Assembly: GCA_020630895.1 (NCBI GenBank)
Contig: JAHDII010000187.1
Coordinates: 1-6,654, forward strand
Length of the DNA: 6,654 nt
DNA from: Saprospiraceae bacterium
GTDB taxonomy: Bacteria > Bacteroidota > Bacteroidia > Chitinophagales > Saprospiraceae
Direction: 5' to 3'
In this document: positions 1-5,469 of the stretch, one piece after another
Layout: each line of letters begins with the position of its first letter
Numbering within the stretch: position 1 is the stretch's first letter
Program-made: the position numbers and the translations under genes
Notes under the pieces: model-generated
The model's database searches: none
What the model saw: the letters and a program-made list of their open reading frames with translations, nothing else
Told to the model about the DNA's origin: nothing

Positions 1-1
1 A

Positions 2-49
2 AAATTAATTGCAGATAAAATTGCTTCTGATTTATTTATTATTGAATAA
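2..49 (+). CDS. C-terminal tail of a plus-strand protein (partial, starts before the window)
   Basis: A plus-strand frame is open from the left edge and ends at TAA (47-49). The 15 visible residues read KLIADKIASDLFIIE, a charged amphipathic pattern that looks like a real C-terminal helix rather than noise. Only 8 bases separate this stop from the stop of the minus-strand membrane operon, so the two would be convergent neighbours. Nothing about function can be read from 15 residues. It could also be a chance open stretch in AT-rich DNA; upstream sequence would settle it. Confidence 0.4.
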   Translation, partial: KLIADKIASDLFIIE

Positions 50-57
50 AAATTAAT

Positions 58-417
58 TTAAAATTTCATATTCCAAAAAGAAATAGGTTTTCTTTTTATA
101 ATTATAACATCTTTTATCGTTTGATAAAAATACCATATACATAATACTACAACAGGAATAAAAGCCCAATCGCCTACCCATTTCATCCAAATAAATGAAC
201 TCACAATGAGCACTATAAATATTTTCAGAAAATTAATTTTCTGAAAATATTTATACACTAAAATTAAATGTACAGCACTCATAATTTGCCAAGCACTTAA
301 AATAATAACTGCAACAATTCCTAGTGTATGAAAAGAAGGAAATAATAAAAAAATAGAAGACAATAATAAAATAAATTGTCCTAAGGCATCAATATTCATT
401 CTTTTTTGTGAAATCAT
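58..417 (-). CDS. Small four-helix membrane protein, third gene of a paralogous operon
   Basis: This is a 119-residue hydrophobic protein of unknown function with four predicted membrane segments, at about residues 12-28, 32-55, 62-78 and 84-99, and a basic tail (IKRKP near 107-111). It is the shortest and most diverged of three neighbouring paralogues. It keeps the S-A-W-Q-I-M-S-A motif (41-48) at the end of helix 2, but has lost the G-S/D-K-W loop and the acidic C-terminal extension of the other two. The start at 417 lies 2 bases after the upstream gene's stop, which suggests translational coupling; Met7 is an alternative start. Codons 55-68 consist exactly of a perfect 42-bp palindrome (214-255), so this stretch of loop and helix 3 is encoded by self-complementary DNA. 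No signal peptide or catalytic motif is seen. It may be a functional divergent copy or one decaying in place. Confidence 0.75.
   Translation of the reverse strand: MISQKRMNIDALGQFILLLSSIFLLFPSFHTLGIVAVIILSAWQIMSAVHLILVYKYFQKINFLKIFIVLIVSSFIWMKWVGDWAFIPVVVLCIWYFYQTIKDVIIIKRKPISFWNMKF
214..255. repeat. Perfect 42-bp palindrome inside the 119-aa membrane protein gene
   Basis: The 42 bases are identical to their own reverse complement, with the centre between 234 and 235 (core AGAAAATTAATTTTCT) and no mismatches. Symmetry breaks at once outside, where both flanks read CAC on the plus strand (211-213 and 256-258). The palindrome matches codons 55-68 of the minus-strand gene exactly and contains two copies of ATTTTCWGAAAAT (221-233 and 236-248). 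As RNA it could fold into a stem of nearly 20 base pairs within the coding sequence. It has no G/C-rich stem and no adjacent T-run, so it does not look like an ordinary terminator. Twenty-one independent matches are not expected by chance even in AT-rich DNA. Confidence 0.95.
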
Positions 418-419
418 AT

Positions 420-851
420 TTAATATTTACCATTAATTAATTCAACATCTAAAATATCAGGCATATCTTCAAAAATTTGACCTTCCTTTTTTTCAATTTT
501 GGCAATTTCTTTTTCAGTCTTTGCTAAATATCTAATTCCTAAAACTATAGGAACTACAAAAAGAATAATTGTTGCAATTCCTGCGGATATTGGATATATG
601 TCTATACCCCCCAAATAAGCTGTTCCATACCAAAATAAAAAATATGATGCTACAATAAATAAATATTTTTTTCTCCATTTACTGCCATATGAAACTCCTA
701 TAATTCCACTAATCACTTGCCATGCTCCAAAAGGAATAGCTAATAACATCGCTATTGGAAAAACAATTAAAGTCAATAAAATTAAAATTCCCAAAACTTT
801 TTGAATCGCAATATCTATTTTTAAAAATCCAATAGGTGGTATATTTTCCAT
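420..851 (-). CDS. Small four-helix membrane protein, second gene of a paralogous operon
   Basis: This is a 143-residue membrane protein of unknown function. Hydrophobic segments lie at about 18-36, 36-56, 63-80 and 87-109. A charged Lys/Glu-rich helix (111-124) and an acidic tail follow, with F-E-D-M-P-D-I-L-D at 127-135. It is clearly paralogous to the gene upstream: G-A-W-Q-V-I-S-G-I-I-G-V-S-Y-G-S-K-W (42-59) matches G-I-Y-Q-V-G-S-G-L-V-G-A-S-R-G-D-K-W there, and the following helix (Y-F-L-F-W against Y-F-L-V-W) and the I-L-D tail also agree. The start at 851 is 11 bases after the upstream stop and the stop is 2 bases before the next start, so the three genes are very likely co-transcribed. 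No signal peptide, metal-binding or enzymatic motif is visible. A small integral inner-membrane protein, perhaps one component of a heteromeric complex, is the limit of what can be inferred. Confidence 0.85.
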   Translation of the reverse strand: MENIPPIGFLKIDIAIQKVLGILILLTLIVFPIAMLLAIPFGAWQVISGIIGVSYGSKWRKKYLFIVASYFLFWYGTAYLGGIDIYPISAGIATIILFVVPIVLGIRYLAKTEKEIAKIEKKEGQIFEDMPDILDVELINGKY

Positions 852-862
852 AGTAAATAAAT

Positions 863-1315
863 TTATATTATTCCAGCATCTAAAATATTATCTTCAATAA
901 TATCTTTTTGGGCTCTAATATCTCTCACTTGTTTATAATCTAAAATAGAGCGTAAAAAATAATACCCTCCAATCGCATAAGGAATGACCATAACATAAAT
1001 AATCATCAATATTTGCATCATATCTCTAGGAAATCTCAATTTATCTAAAAGAATATATCCAAAACCCCAAACTAAAAAATAAACCATAACGACTAATAAA
1101 TATTGGATTTTCCATTTATCTCCTCTAGAAGCTCCAACTAAACCACTACCTACTTGATAAATTCCTAAAAAGATTTGAATGGATAAAGCAGCAAGTATAA
1201 ATTCATTATACCATAATGTTCCAATAGCAAAAACAACAGTAGGTATATATAAGATTGATTGCATAAAAAGGTCTAATGCTCCTCCTGTTTTGTTATATTC
1301 TTGTATTCTTTCCAT
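863..1315 (-). CDS. Small four-helix membrane protein, first gene of a paralogous operon
   Basis: This is a 150-residue membrane protein of unknown function. Membrane segments lie at about 17-35, 38-62, 71-90 and 101-122, after a short hydrophilic N-terminus and before a charged tail that ends I-E-D-N-I-L-D-A-G-I-I. The Y-Q-V-G-S-G motif (53-58), the G-D-K-W loop (65-68) and the Y-F-L-V-W helix (79-83) align it with the next gene in the operon. With the third gene it makes a tandem family. It is the promoter-proximal gene: a TTG-N20-TATCTTTG promoter lies on the minus strand about 60 bases upstream of the ATG at 1315. The ATG is preceded by A/T-rich sequence with no Shine-Dalgarno, as is common in Bacteroidota. 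I do not recognise the family. No catalytic residues are evident, so a structural, transport-accessory or immunity-like role are all open. Confidence 0.85.
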   Translation of the reverse strand: MERIQEYNKTGGALDLFMQSILYIPTVVFAIGTLWYNEFILAALSIQIFLGIYQVGSGLVGASRGDKWKIQYLLVVMVYFLVWGFGYILLDKLRFPRDMMQILMIIYVMVIPYAIGGYYFLRSILDYKQVRDIRAQKDIIEDNILDAGII

Positions 1316-1376
1316 TATTATTACATTTTTGTATTCAAACGAATAATACTTATATTGAAGTATAATTAATGTAATT

Positions 1377-1407
1377 CAAAGATACAATAAATTTTTTAAA
1401 CTTTCAA
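1377..1407 (-). promoter_or_regulatory. Candidate Bacteroidota-type promoter for the membrane protein operon
   Basis: Read on the minus strand, TTG (1407-1405) is followed after 20 bases by TATCTTTG (1384-1377). This fits the Bacteroidota housekeeping sigma pattern of a TTG/TTTG -33 element about 19-20 bases from a TAnnTTTG -7 element. Transcription would begin near 1370, giving a leader of about 55 bases before the ATG at 1315. The -33 side sits next to the dyad at 1408-1422, so a protein bound there could affect this promoter. Confidence 0.6.
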
Positions 1408-1422
1408 TATTTTCTGAAAATA
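1408..1422. promoter_or_regulatory. 15-bp inverted repeat between the divergent genes, possible operator
   Basis: TATTTTC-T-GAAAATA has perfect 7-bp arms around one central base. It adjoins the -33 element of the minus-strand promoter and lies 17 bases before the methyltransferase ATG, a position from which a bound regulator could affect both directions. The 14-mer ATTTTCTGAAAATA (1409-1422) recurs exactly at 236-249 inside the 42-bp palindrome. Short A/T dyads are common in such DNA, so the operator role is inferred from symmetry, position and the repeat only. Confidence 0.35.
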
Positions 1423-1430
1423 AAATACAT

Positions 1431-1438
1431 TATATTTG
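1431..1438 (+). promoter_or_regulatory. -7-like box TATATTTG directly before the methyltransferase start
   Basis: TATATTTG fits TAnnTTTG exactly but ends only one base before the ATG at 1440. Transcription normally starts several bases after this box, which would place the RNA 5' end inside the first codons. No TTG lies about 19-20 bases upstream. It may be fortuitous, or the gene may have an almost leaderless or unusually positioned transcript. No other TAnnTTTG box was found on the plus strand of this intergenic region. Confidence 0.3.
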
Positions 1439-1439
1439 T

Positions 1440-2246
1440 ATGAATGATAAAAACATAGATTATATCACGATTAATAAGAAATCATGGAACGAAAGAACGG
1501 AATTACACTATAATTCTGATTTTTATGATAATCCATCTTTTATCCAAGGAAAATCTTCTTTAAATGATATTGAGCTTCAATTATTAGGAGATATTCAAGG
1601 AAAATCTATTTTACACCTTCAGTGCCATTTTGGGCAAGATACGATATCTCTGAATAGATTAGGGGCGACAATATCTATTGGTGTTGATTTATCTGATAAA
1701 GCGATAGAAAAAGCTAAGGAATTAGCACAATTGACTCAAAGCTCTGCTGAATTTATTTGTTGTGATATATATGATTTACCTCAACATTTAGATCAAAAAT
1801 TTGATATTGTTTTTACCAGCTATGGCACAATTGGCTGGTTACCCGATTTAGACAAATGGGCAAAAATCATTCATCATTTTTTAAAACCACAAGGACAATT
1901 TGTATTTGCTGAATTTCATCCTGTTGTTTGGATGTTCGATGATCGTTTTTCAAAAATTCAATATAATTATTTCAATACAGGTCCTATAAAAGAGGAAGAA
2001 GAAGGAACTTATGGAGATAAAAAATCAACTACAAAATTTGAGTATGTTGCTTGGAATCATAGCTTATCGGAAGTTATTAATAGTTTAATACAAAATCATT
2101 TAGAAATCAATTCTCTAAACGAATTTGATTATTCTCCGTATAATTGTTTTGAAAAAACTATTGAATTTGAACCCAACAAGTTTAGAATTCAACATTTAGG
2201 AAATCATATACCTATGGTTTATTCACTTTTAGCAAAGAAGAAATAA
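1440..2246 (+). CDS. Class I SAM-dependent methyltransferase
   Basis: This is a 268-residue cytoplasmic protein with a Rossmann-type methyltransferase fold. After an N-terminal segment with W-N-E-R-T-E-L-H-Y (16-24), motif I is I-L-H-L-Q-C-H-F-G-Q-D-T (57-68). It has Q-C-H-F-G in place of the usual G-x-G-x-G, which I recall as typical of this Bacteroidota subgroup. D83 in G-V-D-L-S ends strand 2 and should bind the SAM ribose. C-C-D-I-Y-D-L-P (107-114) is the adenine-contact region and F-D-I-V-F-T-S-Y-G-T-I-G-W-L-P (121-135) is motif IV. The C-terminal part, with F-A-E-F-H-P (157-161 onward) and E-Y-V-A-W-N-H-S-L (201-209), is the family's substrate region, but the substrate cannot be told from sequence. 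The ATG at 1440 is the only plausible start: the next Met is residue 165 and no start codon lies just upstream. The next gene begins 5 bases after its stop. Confidence 0.9.
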   Translation: MNDKNIDYITINKKSWNERTELHYNSDFYDNPSFIQGKSSLNDIELQLLGDIQGKSILHLQCHFGQDTISLNRLGATISIGVDLSDKAIEKAKELAQLTQSSAEFICCDIYDLPQHLDQKFDIVFTSYGTIGWLPDLDKWAKIIHHFLKPQGQFVFAEFHPVVWMFDDRFSKIQYNYFNTGPIKEEEEGTYGDKKSTTKFEYVAWNHSLSEVINSLIQNHLEINSLNEFDYSPYNCFEKTIEFEPNKFRIQHLGNHIPMVYSLLAKKK

Positions 2247-2251
2247 TTTTC

Positions 2252-3583
2252 ATGAAAAAATATATCATATACATATTTTTTACTCTAACCTTTACTTCTG
2301 CCAAATCTCAACTACTTTTAGATGCTGACGGTCCAGGAAATACTTATGAATTAATTACTTCAAAATTGGCTCCAGGTTATGATGCTGTTGAAGAACCCGA
2401 TTGTAATCATGCTATATTTGGAAGACATATAGACGAAGTCTATGATGCTACTTTAAATACAAACGTTTTTAGATTTCATATTCATGTAAATGAAGATGAT
2501 GATAGGTGCATCAACTTTGATAGACAACGAAATGAGATTAAAACTTATGCATCATCTCCTGATAGTTTAAAAGGAATTGAAGGAGAACAATTTGATTATC
2601 AATGGAAATTTAAACTAGATGCTAATTTTCAGTCTTCTTCCAGTTTTACACATATTCATCAATTAAAAGCAGTAGGAGGAACAGAATCTAGTATGCCATT
2701 AATCACACTAACCACGAGAAAAGGTAGTCCTGATAAATTACAATTAAGATATGCTGAAACCACTAGCCAAATAACATTAGCTCAAGTAGATTTAAGCCCT
2801 TTTAAAGGAGAATGGGTCAATGTTGTAGAAACTGTTTTATATGGAGAAACGGGAACATATTCTATAACAATTACTAAAGTTTCTGATGGTACAACTCTTT
2901 TCTCTTATAGCAATAATTCTATTAGGATGTGGAAAACAGATGCTTCATTTATCCGACCCAAATGGGGTATTTATAGAAGCTTAAATAATCCTCTAGATTT
3001 AAGAGATGAAGTTGTTCTTTTTGCTAATTTTAGAATTCAAGAAACAATTGTCCCTACCCCAGTAGAATTAACAAAATTTACAACAGCAATCCAACACAAT
3101 ACAACTGTTATGATTGAATGGAAAACTGTTTCAGAAATTAGCAATAATTATTTTGAAGTAGAAAAATCAAAAAATGGGATTGATTGGCTTCCTTTTCAAA
3201 AAATTGACGGTGCAGGAAATTCACTCATTCCTATACATTACCAAACAGAAGATAAAAATCCATTTGGAGGAATATCATATTATAGACTTAAACAAGTAGA
3301 TTTTAATGGAGATTATTATTATAGTGATATTTCAAAAGTTGACTTGAATAATAATCTGCTGCATCTTTATCCTAATCCTAGCAAAGATGTATTAATCATT
3401 GAAGGAATTATTCATGATATACATAATATTAAAATCTATAATATAAATGGCTCTGAAATTTCAAGAGGAAAATTCAATACGAAAATAATTAATAATAATC
3501 TAGAATTATCAATTGAAAACTTAGCTCTAGGCATGTATTTTATTACGATTAATGATCGTACATATAAATTCTATAAATACTAA
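2252..3583 (+). CDS. T9SS-exported protein with a heparin-lyase-I/glucuronan-lyase-like domain
   Basis: This 443-residue protein starts with a Sec signal peptide (about 1-19, M-K-K-Y-I-I-Y then a hydrophobic core, cleavage near A-K-S-Q). Residues 20-262 look like a jelly-roll domain of the heparin lyase I / PL20-like polysaccharide lyase type. Conserved-looking blocks are C-N-H-A-I-F-G-R-H-I-D-E-V (51-63), R-C-I-N-F-D-R-Q-R-N-E-I-K-T-Y (85-99), F-T-H-I-H-Q-L-K-A (132-140), P-L-I-T-L-T-T-R-K-G (149-158) and R-P-K-W-G-I-Y-R-S-L (235-244). A beta-sandwich linker (about 268-362) follows, with Y-F-E-V-E-K-S and Y-Y-R-L-K-Q-V-D. The end is a type A T9SS sorting domain: L-Y-P-N-P-S at 372-377, G-M-Y-F-I-T-I at 427-433 and terminal K-F-Y-K-Y. 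It should be exported and released or anchored at the cell surface. Cleavage of a uronic-acid-containing polysaccharide is inferred; binding without catalysis is possible. No SusC/SusD genes are beside it. Confidence 0.8.
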   Translation: MKKYIIYIFFTLTFTSAKSQLLLDADGPGNTYELITSKLAPGYDAVEEPDCNHAIFGRHIDEVYDATLNTNVFRFHIHVNEDDDRCINFDRQRNEIKTYASSPDSLKGIEGEQFDYQWKFKLDANFQSSSSFTHIHQLKAVGGTESSMPLITLTTRKGSPDKLQLRYAETTSQITLAQVDLSPFKGEWVNVVETVLYGETGTYSITITKVSDGTTLFSYSNNSIRMWKTDASFIRPKWGIYRSLNNPLDLRDEVVLFANFRIQETIVPTPVELTKFTTAIQHNTTVMIEWKTVSEISNNYFEVEKSKNGIDWLPFQKIDGAGNSLIPIHYQTEDKNPFGGISYYRLKQVDFNGDYYYSDISKVDLNNNLLHLYPNPSKDVLIIEGIIHDIHNIKIYNINGSEISRGKFNTKIINNNLELSIENLALGMYFITINDRTYKFYKY

Positions 3584-3590
3584 TTAAAAA

Positions 3591-4166
3591 ATGGGCATGA
3601 CACCAAAGCAAATTAATACCTTAATAAGAGAAAGACGTTCTATATATCCCAATATGTATAGTACTCGACCTATAGAAAAAGAAATTATTTCAGAAATTTT
3701 AGAAAATGCGAATTGGGCACCTACGCACAGAAAAACTGAGCCTTGGCGATTTAAAGTTTTTATGAATGATAGTCGACAAAAACTGAGTGATTATTTAGGT
3801 CAATTTTATCAAAAAAATACTCCTCAAGAAAAATTTTCTGAAATAAAGTACAAAAAGACAATCCAAAAACCTTTACAATCTGCCTGTATTATTGCCATTT
3901 GTATGCAACGTGATCCTAAAGAAAGTGTCCCTTTAGAAGAAGAAATTGCAGCAGTAGCTATGGCAGTACAAAATATGTGGTTGACTTGTTCCGTTTATGG
4001 CATTGGTTCTTATTGGAGCAGTCCAAAAGCAGCGTATCAAGCGACGACCTTCTTACAATTAAATGAAGGAGAACGCTGTTTAGGATTTTTTTATATGGGA
4101 TATTATGATGGTGAAAAAGTAATAGGAAAACGAGAATCTATCACAAAAAAAATAGAATGGATGTGA
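3591..4166 (+). CDS. Nitroreductase family protein (FMN oxidoreductase)
   Basis: This is a 191-residue cytoplasmic protein of normal length for the short nitroreductases of the YdjA-like group, which use FMN and NAD(P)H to reduce nitro compounds, quinones or related substrates. The N-terminal L-I-R-E-R-R-S-I-Y-P (11-20) carries the FMN-phosphate arginines. N-W-A-P-T-H-R-K-T-E-P-W-R-F (41-54) is the hallmark block of this subgroup. A-V-A-M-A-V-Q-N-M-W-L (121-131) is the central dimer helix, and Y-G-I-G-S-Y-W-S-S (136-144) with M-G-Y-Y-D-G (169-174) and K-R (180-181) forms the C-terminal FMN-binding side. The start is 7 bases after the previous stop with an A-rich leader; Met3 (3597) is an equally possible start. 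It likely shares a transcript with the genes before it. The physiological substrate is unknown. Confidence 0.9.
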   Translation: MGMTPKQINTLIRERRSIYPNMYSTRPIEKEIISEILENANWAPTHRKTEPWRFKVFMNDSRQKLSDYLGQFYQKNTPQEKFSEIKYKKTIQKPLQSACIIAICMQRDPKESVPLEEEIAAVAMAVQNMWLTCSVYGIGSYWSSPKAAYQATTFLQLNEGERCLGFFYMGYYDGEKVIGKRESITKKIEWM

Positions 4167-4288
4167 AACTTTCGTTAAAGATTATTAGAAAATCAACCCT
4201 TTGTCCACATTTTGACGTTCAAACTATAGAAAAACCTTGTACCTTTGGTATAGCATTTGAGCATTTTTTTGAAATTATTATATTATGA
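4157..4288 (+). CDS. Possible small gene (43 aa) linking nitroreductase and thioredoxin genes
   Basis: A frame opens at ATG 4157, overlapping the last 10 bases of the nitroreductase gene, and stays open through the entire gap. Its TGA (4286-4288) overlaps the next gene's ATG as ATGA. This double overlap is typical of translationally coupled genes. The product would be 43 residues, starting M-D-V-K-L-S-L-K-I-I-R-K. It contains two cysteines in C-P-H-F-D (16-20) and K-P-C-T-F-G (27-32) and a hydrophobic end, F-F-E-I-I-I-L. It has no signal peptide. The interval is less A/T-skewed than the other intergenic region, which also hints at coding. Against it: the length is near what chance allows, it contains a promoter-like box (4240-4247), and I recognise no homologue. 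Confidence 0.35.
   Translation: MDVKLSLKIIRKSTLCPHFDVQTIEKPCTFGIAFEHFFEIIIL
4240..4247 (+). promoter_or_regulatory. -7-like box TACCTTTG upstream of the thioredoxin pair
   Basis: TACCTTTG fits TAnnTTTG and lies 37 bases before the ATG at 4285, a normal leader distance. The nearest upstream TTG, in TTTTGAC (TTG at 4212-4214), leaves a 25-base spacer, longer than the usual 19-20, so the -33 match is poor. If real, it would let the two thioredoxin genes be transcribed separately from the genes to the left. Confidence 0.35.
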
Positions 4289-5457
4289 AACAAACAATAT
4301 TATTCATCCTATTTTCAATTTTATTTTTTGATATAAAAGCAGAAGGCATTCAATTTTTTGAAGGAACTTGGGAAGAAGCCCAAGAATTAGCCATTAAAAA
4401 TGATCAAATTATTTTTGTTGATGCTTACACTGCGTGGTGTGGTCCTTGTAAAAAAATGGCAAAAGATATCTTCACTCAAAAATCTGTAGGAGATTATTAT
4501 AATCAAAATTTTATTAATGTAAAATTAGATATGGAAAAAGGCGAAGGCCCTACTTTTGCTAGGAAATATCAAGTTCGTTCTTATCCTACTCTTTTATTTA
4601 TCGATGGAGGAGGAGAAATTGTTCATAGAGCTGTAGGAGGAAAACCTGTAGATGCATTTATCCAGTTAGGACAAATGGTGATGCGTAAGAATGATAAAAG
4701 TGAAGATTTTCAAAAATTATATGATGAGGGAAAAAGAGATCCTGATTTTATTTATAATTATGTAAAAGCTTTAAATAGAGCTGAGAAACCTAGCCTTAAA
4801 GTGGCTAATGATTATATCAAAACTCAAGATGATATGAGTACTGATTTTAATCTTAAATTTTTATTTGAAGCAGTAACCGAAGCAGATTCTCGTATTTTTG
4901 ATTTAATGATCAAACATAAAAAGAAAATCATTAAAAAATTCGGTCAAGATGAATTCAATCAAAAAGTGATTGCTGTCACCAATAAAACAATCAATAAAGC
5001 TATAGAATATGAAAGTACAGCTTTATTAGATGAGGCAAAAGAAAAAATTAATGTTATTTCTGATAAGGATAGAGCTAAATTATTTCATTTGAGAGCAGAT
5101 AAAAAATATTATTTATTGACAGGAGATACTAAAAATTATTTGAAAGCTAGTAGTAAATATGTTAAAGATATTGCAGGTAAAGATGCTGAAAAAATGAATC
5201 TCCTTGCTCTAGAAACAATGAAATATCTTCCTACAGATAAAAAGGCTCTTGCCAAAGCTGAAGAATGGGCTGGAATGGCTTATAAATTAGACAAAAATAA
5301 AAATACAATTAATACTTATGCTAATATTCTATACGAAAATGGAAATAGTGAAAAAGCATTAAAAGTAGCTCAAAAAGGATTAGAAATTCCTGATCCTAGA
5401 ACACAAATGCAATTTAAACAATTGATTCAAAAAATTGAATTGAGCTTATCTAATTAA
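4285..5457 (+). CDS. Exported thioredoxin-domain protein with TPR-like C-terminus (first of a tandem pair)
   Basis: This 390-residue protein has a signal peptide (about 1-19, F-F-D-I-K-A then E-G). A thioredoxin fold spans about 25-130, with active site W-C-G-P-C-K-K (C52 and C55) and cis-proline in R-S-Y-P-T-L-L-F (P101). Keeping both cysteines supports dithiol-disulfide exchange in the periplasm. The C-terminal two thirds is Lys/Glu-rich and helical. The end, with A-L-A-K-A-E-E-W-A-G-M-A-Y-K-L-D and later N-T-Y-A-N-I-L-Y-E-N-G-N plus A-L-K-V-A-Q-K-G-L, reads as TPR-like repeats that may hold a partner protein. The next gene is a paralogue 12 bases downstream. The start is supported by the signal peptide and by the ATGA overlap with a possible small upstream frame. 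Reductase versus oxidase or isomerase role cannot be told; no DsbD/CcdA-type partner lies in the window. Confidence 0.88.
   Translation: MKQTILFILFSILFFDIKAEGIQFFEGTWEEAQELAIKNDQIIFVDAYTAWCGPCKKMAKDIFTQKSVGDYYNQNFINVKLDMEKGEGPTFARKYQVRSYPTLLFIDGGGEIVHRAVGGKPVDAFIQLGQMVMRKNDKSEDFQKLYDEGKRDPDFIYNYVKALNRAEKPSLKVANDYIKTQDDMSTDFNLKFLFEAVTEADSRIFDLMIKHKKKIIKKFGQDEFNQKVIAVTNKTINKAIEYESTALLDEAKEKINVISDKDRAKLFHLRADKKYYLLTGDTKNYLKASSKYVKDIAGKDAEKMNLLALETMKYLPTDKKALAKAEEWAGMAYKLDKNKNTINTYANILYENGNSEKALKVAQKGLEIPDPRTQMQFKQLIQKIELSLSN
4435..4499 (+). repeat. Thioredoxin active-site region nearly repeated in the next gene (copy 1)
   Basis: Two exact blocks are shared with the downstream paralogue: 20 bases at 4435-4454, matching 5626-5645 (encoding W-C-G-P-C-K), and 25 bases at 4475-4499, matching 5666-5690 (encoding Q-K-S-V-G-D-Y-Y). 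The offset is the same (1191 bases) for both, so the copies align without gaps here. The pair is a diverged tandem duplication and is a potential site for recombination between the two genes. Confidence 0.85.
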
Positions 5458-5469
5458 TATTTTAATACA

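Noticed and set aside
50..59. AAATTAATTT palindrome between the convergent stops, as a terminator
   Set aside because: The arms are only 5 bp, all A/T and without a loop; too weak and too common in this composition.
211..258. 42-bp mobile-element insertion with CAC target duplication
   Set aside because: Both flanks read CAC, but the paralogues differ by only about 4 residues over this region, so a clean 14-codon insertion does not fit, and a 3-base repeat is easily chance.
58..1315. Toxin-immunity, phage-defence or other named system for the membrane operon
   Set aside because: No effector, nuclease, ATPase or recombinase gene lies nearby, and small membrane proteins alone do not support such an assignment.
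3544..3560. TACGAT-TAATG-ATCGTA hairpin near the end of the T9SS protein gene
   Set aside because: It is a six-base stem inside coding sequence with no T-run, and the next gene starts 7 bases after the stop; probably chance.
2252..3583. Polysaccharide utilisation locus
   Set aside because: No SusC/SusD pair, sulfatase, glycoside hydrolase or hybrid sensor is present in the window; one lyase-like protein is not a locus.
4169..4180. CTTT-CGTT-AAAG hairpin just after the nitroreductase stop
   Set aside because: Four-base stem with no T-run; not a credible terminator.
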